Assembly (NCBI RefSeq): GCF_000272405.2
Contig: NZ_AJZM02000245.1
Coordinates: forward strand, 1 to 12,443
DNA from: Vibrio tasmaniensis 1F-187
GTDB lineage: Bacteria; Pseudomonadota; Gammaproteobacteria; Enterobacterales; Vibrionaceae
Reading direction: 5' to 3'
DNA length: 12,443 nt
Made by a program: the position numbers and the translations under genes. Positions 1 through 6,797 of this stretch are shown one piece after another (position 1 is the stretch's first letter; every line of letters starts with the position of its first letter). Below the pieces are notes generated by a model. It had not been told where the DNA came from and made no database searches. It saw only the letters and a program-made list of their open reading frames with translations.

Positions 1-36
1 CTTACTTACTGTGATTGGTATAAACTGGCAGCCAAT

Positions 37-65
37 AAAAATGGACGCTTATTCAGCGTCCATTT
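37..65 (-). terminator. Intrinsic terminator downstream of the mscS-family gene
   Basis: A perfect 11-bp inverted repeat (39-49 with 55-65, arm AAATGGACGCT) encloses a 5-nt loop. Read on the minus strand, the stem is followed directly by TTTTTATT, the usual U-tract. It lies about 85 nt beyond the minus-strand stop codon at 149-151, so it most likely ends the channel transcript. On the plus strand no T-run follows. Confidence 0.75.
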
Positions 66-102
66 GATATCACATTAAGAAGAGATCGACCTTAAGCCGT
101 AC

Positions 103-162
103 TTAGTTCTCTCCGTATTAGCTATTCTCGTACTAGCCTTTTTCCGGATTAGTTCTCTTCGT
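103..162. repeat. Degenerate ~15-bp tandem repeat over the 3' end of the mscS-family gene
   Basis: Four units of about 15 bp start at 103, 118, 133 and 149, each beginning TTAG or CTAG. The first (TTAGTTCTCTCCGT, 103-116) and last (TTAGTTCTCTTCGT, 149-162) differ at one base; the middle two are diverged. The last unit contains the stop codon and final codons of the channel gene, so the 3' end of that gene appears to have been duplicated into the downstream spacer. Confidence 0.45.
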
Positions 163-1753
163 GATTGTAAACATGTACATCTCGTTGAGGGAATGGAATC
201 GTGATGCCTTCTTCATCGAAGCGCTTCTTCACGGTTTCCGTCACATCCCAATACACTTCCCAGTAGTCATCTGTCTTAACCCAAGGTCTTACAACAAAAT
301 CAACTGAAGACGTATTCAAGGTGTGAAGCTTGATCATATGCTCTGGTTTTTTCAACACTAGAGGGTGAGCAAGAATGATGTCGTTCAATACCGATTTTGC
401 TTTATCGATATCATCTGAGTAACCGATACCAAAAACCATATCAACACGTCTCACACGCTCTGCTGTGATGTTGTTGATCACGTCACCCCAGATCTTGTTG
501 TTTGGGATCACCAAGCGTTGGTTATCGATGGTTTGAACGGTTGTCGATACTAAGCTCATGTCTTTTACAGTGCCTTGAACACCAGCGACTTTGACCATGT
601 CGCCAACATCGTACGGACGGTAGATCAAGATCATCAAGCCCGATGCAAAGTTAGACAGCGTATCTTGCAATGCAAAACCAATGATGACACCCGCAACACC
701 GAAACCCGTTAATAGTGGTGCTAGCTCAATCCCTATTTGAGACAGGGCGATCAGCAAACCAACAAACACGACCGCTTTAGATGCAATTGATACAAAGAAG
801 TCCTGCATCAATACACTGAAGTCCATTTTAGAGTGCGAAACACTCTTACGAACGGTTTTACGAGCCACATTAGCAATAAGGCGAGTTACATACAAAATAC
901 CGAGGAAAAGCGCGAGTTTAACGATAAATGAAGGGGTATTTTCAAAAGCCCATGAACTGAATGAACGAAGCCAACCATCCAACAACTCCAGTGCAACATC
1001 AACATCCAATACATCAGCGTTAATGTCGCCGGTGGTCGCTAATAGAATACGCTTGTACGAGGTGACATCCACACCAAATGGCACCATCATGGAGATACTT
1101 TTCTCTAAGCTGGCAACCATAACGCTGGTTCGTTCTCTGAAACGTATTAATTCAGTTTTTATCGTCGCCTTTTCTTCTTCACTCACAAAAGACAAACGGC
1201 GCTCTAAATCTTGACGCTGCGTGTCTGTGTAGAGAATCGCATTTGTCAGATATTGCGAACGAGAAACTAGTGCGGTTTTTAACTGACTTTCCGCAGCCGA
1301 TACATCAACGCCTCGATCTTTTGACCAACTTAAGGTCTTAGAAAGTTGCTGATAGTAGTCATCCATCATTCCGATACGTTTTTGAATCAACAATTCAAGA
1401 CGCTTTTTTGCATCCCCTTCAGCCGAACGGTTGTCTTTGCTCATAGAGACAATTTTAACTTCGTTCAATGACAGTAAATGCTGTAAAAGCTCTACTTGCT
1501 GGGCAAGAACAGCGTCTAAGCCTTGCTTCTTATCAGATGATAATTGGGAGGATATCTCTTTGCGTAGTGCTTGGTTCTTTCTTCGCAATATGTCTTCTAG
1601 AAACGGCTTTTCAGCATCGTGCGCTGTTTCTAATGTAGCGAGGTCCAGCATTAGCTGGTCTTGTACTTCTGCTATTTTATCGACGCTTTGCGCAAAACTT
1701 CCAAATGCGACAAACGCCAACATTAACAATAGACAACGCCAAACCTTCATCAT
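149..1753 (-). CDS. MscS-family mechanosensitive ion channel with periplasmic N-terminal domain
   Basis: The 534-residue product is a small-conductance mechanosensitive channel that would open under membrane tension to release solutes during hypo-osmotic shock. Residues 1-21 look like a signal peptide (cut after GSFA). Residues 22-270 are charged, helical and probably periplasmic. Membrane segments follow at about 275-296, 318-345 and 346-377. The last has the glycine/alanine-rich pore-helix pattern of MscS (GFGVAGVIIGFALQDTLSNF), followed by the beta domain (YRPYDVGDMVKV, then QRLVIPNNKI near 412-421) and the C-terminal alpha/beta domain. It is longer than E. coli MscS (about 286 residues) because of the N-terminal extension, and closer to the YnaI/YbdG-type size class. 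ATG codons sit at 1753 and 1750; AGGA at 1760-1763 fits 1753 with 6 nt spacing. It is transcribed alone. The family is certain, the particular subfamily is not. Confidence 0.93.
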   Translation of the reverse strand: MMKVWRCLLLMLAFVAFGSFAQSVDKIAEVQDQLMLDLATLETAHDAEKPFLEDILRRKNQALRKEISSQLSSDKKQGLDAVLAQQVELLQHLLSLNEVKIVSMSKDNRSAEGDAKKRLELLIQKRIGMMDDYYQQLSKTLSWSKDRGVDVSAAESQLKTALVSRSQYLTNAILYTDTQRQDLERRLSFVSEEEKATIKTELIRFRERTSVMVASLEKSISMMVPFGVDVTSYKRILLATTGDINADVLDVDVALELLDGWLRSFSSWAFENTPSFIVKLALFLGILYVTRLIANVARKTVRKSVSHSKMDFSVLMQDFFVSIASKAVVFVGLLIALSQIGIELAPLLTGFGVAGVIIGFALQDTLSNFASGLMILIYRPYDVGDMVKVAGVQGTVKDMSLVSTTVQTIDNQRLVIPNNKIWGDVINNITAERVRRVDMVFGIGYSDDIDKAKSVLNDIILAHPLVLKKPEHMIKLHTLNTSSVDFVVRPWVKTDDYWEVYWDVTETVKKRFDEEGITIPFPQRDVHVYNHEEN

Positions 1754-1844
1754 ACTAATTCCTATTATTGTCTAAATTGACCCTATAAATAGTAGTAAAA
1801 AGAAGATGGATAACAAGCATTTAAACGTATGTTGTGTTAAAACT

Positions 1845-1872
1845 TTGCAAATTATCAGCCTGTATCTAATAT
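1845..1872 (+). promoter_or_regulatory. Possible sigma-70 promoter for the small gene at 2006
   Basis: TTGCAA (1845-1850), a 16-bp spacer and TAATAT (1867-1872) resemble -35 and -10 elements on the plus strand. The position implies a leader of about 125 nt. The surrounding DNA is AT-rich, so a chance match is quite possible. Confidence 0.3.
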
Positions 1873-2005
1873 TTGAGAGTTCCAATCCCCTCTTATGACC
1901 TGTAGAGTACGCAACCAACAAAGAACAACAGCCAATATCGTCATTTAGGTGCATGTACTAAATCGCCTTAAATCCTATGTTGGCTCACAGCAAAAGAGCA
2001 TAAAA

Positions 2006-2254
2006 ATGAACAACGAACTTGATGTTATTGAGTCTCTAGAAGAGCTAGAGCAATTCCTAATTTCAGTAGAAGCAGGGGGCTTAGGTCTTGAAGACGTTGA
2101 AGGCGTAGGTATGGCCACCAATAATTCTGATGGTCGTCATTTCGTTGCAGTATTCAACAGCAGTCACAAGGTTTTACTCGCTCGCTGGATCACTAAAGAA
2201 ATCTTTGAAAATGGTAAAGACCTTGTGCGCAACGGTCCTCGCCGTTCTCACTAA
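2006..2254 (+). CDS. Small conserved-looking cytoplasmic protein, function unknown
   Basis: The 82-residue product has no signal peptide or membrane segment. Its N-terminal third is acidic and leucine-rich (LEELEQFLISVE), followed by a glycine-rich turn and a compact C-terminal part ending in a basic tail (NGPRRSH). I do not recognise the family; the size and composition recall small proteins conserved within Vibrio, but that is an impression. The reading frame stays open upstream to an ATG at 1949. The ATG at 2006 is preferred because AAGAG lies about 8 nt upstream and the extra 19 residues look unlike the rest. The gene stands alone, with a spacer of about 250 nt before it and a strong terminator right after it, so it is probably its own transcription unit. 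Confidence 0.7.
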   Translation: MNNELDVIESLEELEQFLISVEAGGLGLEDVEGVGMATNNSDGRHFVAVFNSSHKVLLARWITKEIFENGKDLVRNGPRRSH

Positions 2255-2278
2255 ATCTTTCCAATAGCACCAATGGTT

Positions 2279-2318
2279 AAAGCCCAATATGTCCATCTGC
2301 GATCTGTTGGGCTTTTTT
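2279..2318 (+). terminator. Strong intrinsic terminator after the small gene
   Basis: A 9-bp stem (AAAGCCCAA at 2279-2287 with TTGGGCTTT at 2307-2315) has a 19-nt loop and runs into six T residues (2313-2318). It starts 24 nt past the stop codon at 2254 and separates this gene from the scs cluster. Confidence 0.85.
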
Positions 2319-2425
2319 GTATCTCCTGATAATGAATAGAGCACTCTATACAGGATAAATTGGCGATAACTTCCAGTTGTTGTGAACTTTATCTAGAACT
2401 CAATGTCGTATTCGCGTGAGTTGTT

Positions 2426-2469
2426 GTTTATGCATCGTGTATCTACGGTATATCGCGTTTATGCATCGT
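2426..2469. repeat. Pair of 13-bp direct repeats upstream of the scs cluster
   Basis: GTTTATGCATCGT occurs exactly at 2426-2438 and 2457-2469, with starts 31 bp apart, close to three helical turns. Each copy contains the palindrome ATGCAT. The location, 130-170 nt upstream of the first plus-strand open frame of the scs cluster, and the same-face spacing suggest paired binding sites for a regulator. The protein is unknown. Confidence 0.5.
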
Positions 2470-2543
2470 TTCACTTTAACAATTTCATGACTTGTGACTC
2501 GAAGAGATCTTATTTAAGCTAACCGTAATTCAATGAGCTCGCT

Positions 2544-2571
2544 TTAACTATTAACTATTAACTATTAACAA
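2544..2571. repeat. 7-bp tandem repeat (TTAACTA, almost 4 copies)
   Basis: TTAACTA is repeated exactly at 2544-2550, 2551-2557 and 2558-2564, followed by a diverged fourth unit (TTAACAA). The array ends about 25 nt before the presumed start at 2597, inside the likely promoter or leader region of the scs cluster. Such repeats can change copy number by slipped-strand replication; whether this one does is unknown. Confidence 0.6.
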
Positions 2572-2596
2572 CTAACTGATTCAATTACTGACTGAT

Positions 2597-3073
2597 TTGC
2601 TGAACACATCGCTACTTATCTTATCCACACAGAACCGCCGACAAAAGCATTCGCTTTGGGCGCTGTTCCTTACCGGACTGGTTATCGTAATCTGTCTGGC
2701 GAGTACGCTGTCTGCAAACAAAGTAACCACTTCAGCTTCCCTAACTGGACAATCAATACTTGTCGGCGCAGAAACCAGCCACCCACAAGCAATCGTCGCA
2801 CCTTTCGATAAAATGTCTGAGCTCTATGCCAGCGTTTTTGGTTCAGAAGCGTCTAAAACTCTGTCAGCGCCAAACTCTAGCGCGTGCAGCCTAAGCTCCA
2901 AAATGCTCACATTCGCGACACCTAAAACAGGTTGGCTGATTCCTTTTATCCTGTTTATTGCTGTTGCGTACAGCCTATCACCGCACATATCGAGATTGTC
3001 TAGAGATAACCATCGCTCTTCTCGACCTACAAAACACCGCTTACATCTAAAGCACTGTATATTTAGAGAGTAA
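2597..3073 (+). CDS. Small predicted membrane protein at the head of the scs cluster (ScsA-like position)
   Basis: The 158-residue product is not recognised by sequence. It has a basic N-terminus (NRRQKH), a hydrophobic segment at about 20-40, a Ser/Thr-rich middle, a second hydrophobic segment at about 111-129, and a basic, His-rich tail (KHRLHLKHC, ending near residue 154). Cysteines lie at 33, 97 and 154. Two membrane passes with a metal-ligand-like tail would suit a copper- or redox-linked accessory protein. It ends 47 nt before scsB on the same strand with no terminator between, so co-transcription is likely. In the Salmonella scsABCD operon, scsA is also a small membrane protein ahead of scsB; equivalence here is inferred from position only. 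The start is uncertain: TTG at 2597 is used, no clear Shine-Dalgarno is visible, and the first in-frame ATG (residue 73) would remove the first membrane segment. Confidence 0.55.
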   Translation: MLNTSLLILSTQNRRQKHSLWALFLTGLVIVICLASTLSANKVTTSASLTGQSILVGAETSHPQAIVAPFDKMSELYASVFGSEASKTLSAPNSSACSLSSKMLTFATPKTGWLIPFILFIAVAYSLSPHISRLSRDNHRSSRPTKHRLHLKHCIFRE

Positions 3074-3108
3074 ATAACCGGGCTACTACACCCTTTTATT
3101 TATTTTTT

Positions 3109-3112
3109 GGAG
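3109..3112 (+). promoter_or_regulatory. Ribosome binding site that decides the GTG start of scsB
   Basis: GGAG at 3109-3112 lies 8 nt before the GTG at 3121. The next in-frame ATG (3169) has no comparable site, so the GTG start is preferred. Confidence 0.7.
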
Positions 3113-3120
3113 ATACATTT

Positions 3121-5232
3121 GTGTACAACACACTACTAACTAAGTTTGTCGATTCGTTGGCATTCTGCATGCGTACATGCGCGAAAACGCTAGTCACTGC
3201 CCTTTTGGTTATGACGTCATTTACTGCCTTGGCACAGACGACGGGCTGGCTCAGCGTGCCTGAACATCCACCAGTCAAGATGCGAATGATGTCGACGGGT
3301 GAACAATCGGACGACGGTTCTAAGATTCAAACCGTGCTGGATGTCGTTCTCGACGGCGATTGGAAAACCTATTGGCGTAGCCCCGGCGAAGGTGGTATCC
3401 CGCCAAGTTGGGACTGGTCTGGTTCAACAAACATAGAGTCGGTAGAGTGGCATTGGCCGATCCCTAAGTACTACGAACAACTTGACGTGATGACGTTAGG
3501 CTACAAAAAACACGTCAGCTTTCCCGTTACGTTGATACTGAAAGACAACACGAAGCCAGCACTGTTCAAGGCGTCGTTCACCTTTCCGTCGTGCACCAAT
3601 ATCTGTGTATTAACCGATTACGACATCGAACTGCCGATTGATCCGCAAACATTAGAGCTCGATGAAGAAGCGATGTTCTTGTTCAATCAAGGCATGAGCC
3701 AATCTCCACGAGAAGCTAACCGCACTTCAGTGAACGGCCTGTTCTGGGATAAAAGCAAACAACAACTGGTTACTCAGCTAACAAGTAAGGAAGGCTGGGA
3801 TAAACCGATGGTATTGATTGATGGTCAAGAAGTGCTTGATGACTTCTTCTCTCCACCAACCGTCCACATCACAGACAATACAATGACCGCAGTATTCGAT
3901 GTGAGTAACTGGATCGGCGAGGTCGACTTAACGGATCGCACAGTGAGTATTACCGTTTCAGATACTAACTTTGCAGAAGAGATGACCGCGCAAGTTGGGT
4001 CAGACCCGATAGCTAACCAAACAAGCAACAACAGCTTTCTAGTCATGCTTGGCTTTGCGTTAGTGGGCGGTTTAATCCTCAACATCATGCCGTGTGTTCT
4101 ACCCGTATTAGGAATGAAGTTAAACAGCATCATTCAGAACCAAGGTGCTTCAAATCGCCACATCCGACTCTCATTCCTAGCGTCTGCTGCGGGGGTTATC
4201 ACTTCGTTTTCGCTACTAGCTCTAAGCATGACCGTTCTGAAAATGGGTGGCAATGCGATTGGTTGGGGAATCCAGTTCCAAAATGTTTGGTTCATCGGGT
4301 TCATGCTGATCATTACCCTACTGTTCTCAGTTAACCTGCTCGGTCTATTCGAATTCAGGCTTCCATCAGGCTTGAACACTTGGATGGCAACCAAAGGCGA
4401 CGACTCACATTCAGGTCACTTCATCCAAGGCATGTTTGCGACACTATTGGCAACGCCTTGCAGTGCTCCATTCCTAGGAACTGCAGTGGCTTATGCTCTG
4501 GGCGCAAGTTACCAAGAGTTGTGGGCTATCTTTATCGCACTCGGTATTGGTATGAGCGCACCTTGGTTGATCTTCGCGTTATTCCCAAGCCTAACTAAAT
4601 TGCTACCAAAACCGGGCGCGTGGATGTTCAAAGTTAAGTTGGTATTCGGCTTAATGATGTTCATCACCAGTCTGTGGTTAACAAGCCTGCTGAGCCCATT
4701 CGTTGGCAAGTTCCCAACCATCTTGTTGTCATTGTTTATCGTCGTTTCAGTGTTAATTTGGATTGGCATGAAATTAGGACGCAAGGTACTGATTCCTATC
4801 ATGGCAACCACAACCTTGGTATTTGGTGCTGCATTGATCGTCGGTAGTGTTACTGCTGATAACTGGGCAACGCCAATTGTCGATAACCTTGATTGGCAGA
4901 AACTGGATGCGAAACAAATCCCTCAGTTGGTCGAGCAAGGAAAAACAGTCTTTGTCGACGTGACTGCTGAATGGTGTATCACCTGTAAAGCCAACAAAAT
5001 TGGCGTCATTCTTCAAGACCCTGTCTACAGCCACTTGCAACAAGAAGACATTGTTTTGATGAAAGGCGATTGGACAACACCAAGTGAAAGTGTCACTCAA
5101 TACTTACAAAGTAATGGGCGATTTGGTGTGCCATTTAATATCGTTTATGGCCCGAGCTACAAAAATGGTATTCCATTGCCCGTGATTCTAGACAGTGACA
5201 CTGTTATTCAAGCCATCGACGCTGCGAGATAA
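3121..5232 (+). CDS. scsB: ScsB: DsbD-like transmembrane thiol-disulfide reductase
   Basis: The 703-residue inner-membrane protein should relay electrons from cytoplasmic thioredoxin to periplasmic thiol proteins, as DsbD and ScsB do. An N-terminal signal or anchor (about 1-39, ending ALAQ) leads to a periplasmic immunoglobulin-like domain with Cys158 and Cys162 (SCTNIC). A multi-pass membrane domain (about 303-580) carries the two separated redox cysteines, Cys325 (MPCVLPVLG) and Cys447 (TPCSAPFLG). A C-terminal thioredoxin-like domain has Cys619 and Cys622 (EWCITCK). All three cysteine pairs expected for electron relay are therefore present. The long periplasmic domain and the neighbours scsD and scsC favour ScsB over classical DsbD. 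Start: GTG at 3121, supported by a well-spaced GGAG; an ATG at 3169 would give a shorter, more typical signal peptide. It abuts scsD almost without a gap, suggesting translational coupling. Confidence 0.92.
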   Translation: MYNTLLTKFVDSLAFCMRTCAKTLVTALLVMTSFTALAQTTGWLSVPEHPPVKMRMMSTGEQSDDGSKIQTVLDVVLDGDWKTYWRSPGEGGIPPSWDWSGSTNIESVEWHWPIPKYYEQLDVMTLGYKKHVSFPVTLILKDNTKPALFKASFTFPSCTNICVLTDYDIELPIDPQTLELDEEAMFLFNQGMSQSPREANRTSVNGLFWDKSKQQLVTQLTSKEGWDKPMVLIDGQEVLDDFFSPPTVHITDNTMTAVFDVSNWIGEVDLTDRTVSITVSDTNFAEEMTAQVGSDPIANQTSNNSFLVMLGFALVGGLILNIMPCVLPVLGMKLNSIIQNQGASNRHIRLSFLASAAGVITSFSLLALSMTVLKMGGNAIGWGIQFQNVWFIGFMLIITLLFSVNLLGLFEFRLPSGLNTWMATKGDDSHSGHFIQGMFATLLATPCSAPFLGTAVAYALGASYQELWAIFIALGIGMSAPWLIFALFPSLTKLLPKPGAWMFKVKLVFGLMMFITSLWLTSLLSPFVGKFPTILLSLFIVVSVLIWIGMKLGRKVLIPIMATTTLVFGAALIVGSVTADNWATPIVDNLDWQKLDAKQIPQLVEQGKTVFVDVTAEWCITCKANKIGVILQDPVYSHLQQEDIVLMKGDWTTPSESVTQYLQSNGRFGVPFNIVYGPSYKNGIPLPVILDSDTVIQAIDAAR

Positions 5233-5235
5233 TTG

Positions 5236-5805
5236 ATGAAGACGCCCAACAATGAACAAAAGCCTAGCTCTGCTGAAGATAACGCTATAAAGGCTGAAAC
5301 CAAAAAGCCAAGCCGTCTGAAGAAGTGGGGAAAGGAACTCGTTTCAATGATACTGATCGTAGGCGTGGTTTCGTTTGCCATGGATTTTTACCACAGCAGA
5401 AGCATGCCTCAAGGAGACGCGATTCCAATCGTGGGTCAGTCGATCCAAGGTGAGGATATTGATGTTATCGAGCTAAGCAAAAGCGGTAAGCCCGTTATTG
5501 TCTATTTTTGGGCGACTTGGTGTAGCGCGTGCAAATTGGTGAGCCCGACGGTTAATAGCTTCAGCGACTCCCATCAAGTAGTTTCTGTCGCACTTTCATC
5601 TGGCCCAGACGAACGTGTTCAGCGCTTCTTAGACGCCAAAGAGTATGACTTCCCTGTTATCAATGATCTCTCTGGATCGATCAGCAGAAGTTGGGGAGTC
5701 AATGTCACGCCAAGTATTGTCATCATCAAAGATGGAAAGATCAGCAGTATCGCAACCGGCGTTACTTCCCCTATCGGCCTGTGGTTAAGAACCTACTTTG
5801 CATAA
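5236..5805 (+). CDS. scsD: ScsD: membrane-anchored thioredoxin-like protein
   Basis: The 189-residue product has a basic cytoplasmic stretch (KKPSRLKKWGK), one membrane anchor at about 32-50, and a periplasmic TlpA/thioredoxin-fold domain. The active site is WATWCSACK with Cys96 and Cys99; a cis-proline sits at Pro159 (VTPS). This is the architecture of tethered thioredoxin-like proteins such as ScsD, which accept or pass electrons near ScsB. The ATG at 5236 is 3 nt past the scsB stop codon (5230-5232). A TTG at 5233 would add one residue and is less likely; GAG at 5226-5228, inside the scsB 3' end, is the only ribosome-binding candidate. It could be a TlpA/ResA-like or cytochrome-maturation protein, but the position between scsB and scsC makes ScsD the better name. 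Confidence 0.88.
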   Translation: MKTPNNEQKPSSAEDNAIKAETKKPSRLKKWGKELVSMILIVGVVSFAMDFYHSRSMPQGDAIPIVGQSIQGEDIDVIELSKSGKPVIVYFWATWCSACKLVSPTVNSFSDSHQVVSVALSSGPDERVQRFLDAKEYDFPVINDLSGSISRSWGVNVTPSIVIIKDGKISSIATGVTSPIGLWLRTYFA

Positions 5806-5866
5806 CTCGCTCACTAAGAAAAACAGAGCAGAGCAAATGAACCGATTAAAGCCAATTTAACAAACA

Positions 5867-5906
5867 ATAATACCGTGAGCGCGACCCAAAACGCGCTCAC
5901 GATTAT
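5867..5906 (+). promoter_or_regulatory. Perfect hairpin in the scsD-scsC spacer
   Basis: CGTGAGCGCG (5874-5883) pairs perfectly with CGCGCTCACG (5892-5901) around an 8-nt loop; with a 2-nt bulge the stem extends by ATAAT/ATTAT (5867-5871 with 5902-5906). It is GC-rich in an AT-rich spacer, with no T-run behind it, so a simple intrinsic terminator is unlikely on either strand. It ends 22 nt before the scsC start. Likely roles are partial attenuation, an RNA processing or stability element that lets scsC be expressed at a different level, or a protein site. Confidence 0.6.
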
Positions 5907-5928
5907 CAAGAATTAGAGAATAAACAAC

Positions 5929-6648
5929 ATGAAAAAACATCTGATTAGCACACTGATTTTAGGCTCACTAATGAGCACAAGTGCCTTCGCTGAGTTAAGC
6001 ACAGAACAAACCCAGCAACTCGAAGAAATTAACCAGTTCCTGAAGGAGAATCCTTCTACGATTTCAGGGCTGCATACCAGTTTAGAGCAGTATGTCGCGG
6101 GCCAAGCGCAAGCAAAGAAAGCTCAAGCGGAGAGTCACGATTGGTTGTATAACAATGACGCTCACCCAATCACGGGCAACCCGAATGGCAAATCAGTAAT
6201 CGTTAACTTTACTGACTACAACTGCCCTTACTGTAAGCGCTTGGAAAAAGGCTTGGTTCAATTAGCCTCTGAAAACAGCGACATTAAAGTGATCAACGTG
6301 TACTTGTCATTTAAGCAGCAACAAGTAGATGGCCTTGATACCAATGCAGCTCTATACGCGATGAAAGTATGGAAAGATAACCCAGCAGCCTTCCCTGAAG
6401 TCAACAGACTGCTGATGGCAAAAAGTGGTATTCACTCGAAAAGCTCACTAGAAGCCGTAGCCAAGAAGACAGGCACAGAAGCGCAATTGGACACAACTTC
6501 GGAGCAAAGCGACATACTGATGACCAACCACCAAACCTTTAGCGCTCTAGGTTTAACCGGCACTCCAACCATGATGATGAACGGAAATGTTTTACCGGGA
6601 TATGTGCCTTACGACCGACTAAAAGATATCGTGGATGATGCTTTTTAA
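5929..6648 (+). CDS. scsC: ScsC: secreted DsbA/DsbG-like disulfide oxidoreductase
   Basis: The 239-residue product starts with a clear signal peptide (MKKHLISTLILGSLMSTSAFA, cut near 21), so it acts in the periplasm. Residues of about 22-75 form a charged helical region typical of the ScsC N-terminal oligomerisation segment. The DsbA-like thioredoxin fold follows, with active site Cys99-Pro-Tyr-Cys102 (YNCPYCK) and cis-proline loop TGTPTM (Pro213). Characterised ScsC proteins handle disulfides in the periplasm, are kept reduced by ScsB and contribute to copper tolerance; that role is inferred here from fold and operon. Gene order is scsB-scsD-scsC, unlike the B-C-D order of Salmonella. The ATG at 5929 has only a modest AGAG about 10 nt upstream. 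A bidirectional terminator follows. Confidence 0.9.
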   Translation: MKKHLISTLILGSLMSTSAFAELSTEQTQQLEEINQFLKENPSTISGLHTSLEQYVAGQAQAKKAQAESHDWLYNNDAHPITGNPNGKSVIVNFTDYNCPYCKRLEKGLVQLASENSDIKVINVYLSFKQQQVDGLDTNAALYAMKVWKDNPAAFPEVNRLLMAKSGIHSKSSLEAVAKKTGTEAQLDTTSEQSDILMTNHQTFSALGLTGTPTMMMNGNVLPGYVPYDRLKDIVDDAF

Positions 6649-6690
6649 TCGAGCGTAGATAGAGATAAAGACTAGAAAGAGAAGTGAATA

Positions 6691-6724
6691 AAAGCCGACT
6701 CGCGCAACACCCAGTCGGCTTTTT
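6691..6724. terminator. Bidirectional terminator between scsC and the HD-GYP gene
   Basis: AGCCGACT (6693-6700) pairs with AGTCGGCT (6713-6720) around a 12-nt loop. The stem is preceded by AAA and followed by TTTT, so it has a U-tract on both strands. It lies between the convergent ends of scsC (6648) and the phosphodiesterase gene (6798) and can serve both. Confidence 0.85.
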
Positions 6725-6797
6725 CATTGTTTGAATAAAGTAGATAGTCCATTTACCTTAAATTTAAAGGTGAGTTGAATCCTAAAAACGACCAAAG

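Noticed and set aside
1772..1954. 60-codon minus-strand open frame between the channel gene and the small gene
   Set aside because: No ribosome-binding site, odd composition and no recognisable domain; it covers the likely promoter area of the divergent genes.
3825..5100. Several 70-108-codon open frames antisense or out of frame within scsB
   Set aside because: They lie wholly inside a well-supported 703-codon gene and carry no domain signature.
5874..5901. scsD-scsC hairpin as a rho-independent terminator
   Set aside because: The stem is followed by ATTATCAAG rather than a U-tract, and scsC needs transcription from upstream or a promoter inside about 20 bp.
6755..6771. ACCTT/AAGGT inverted repeat around AAATTTA near the end of the HD-GYP gene
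   Set aside because: Only 5-bp arms and no T-run on either strand; the stem at 6693-6720 is the better terminator for both genes.
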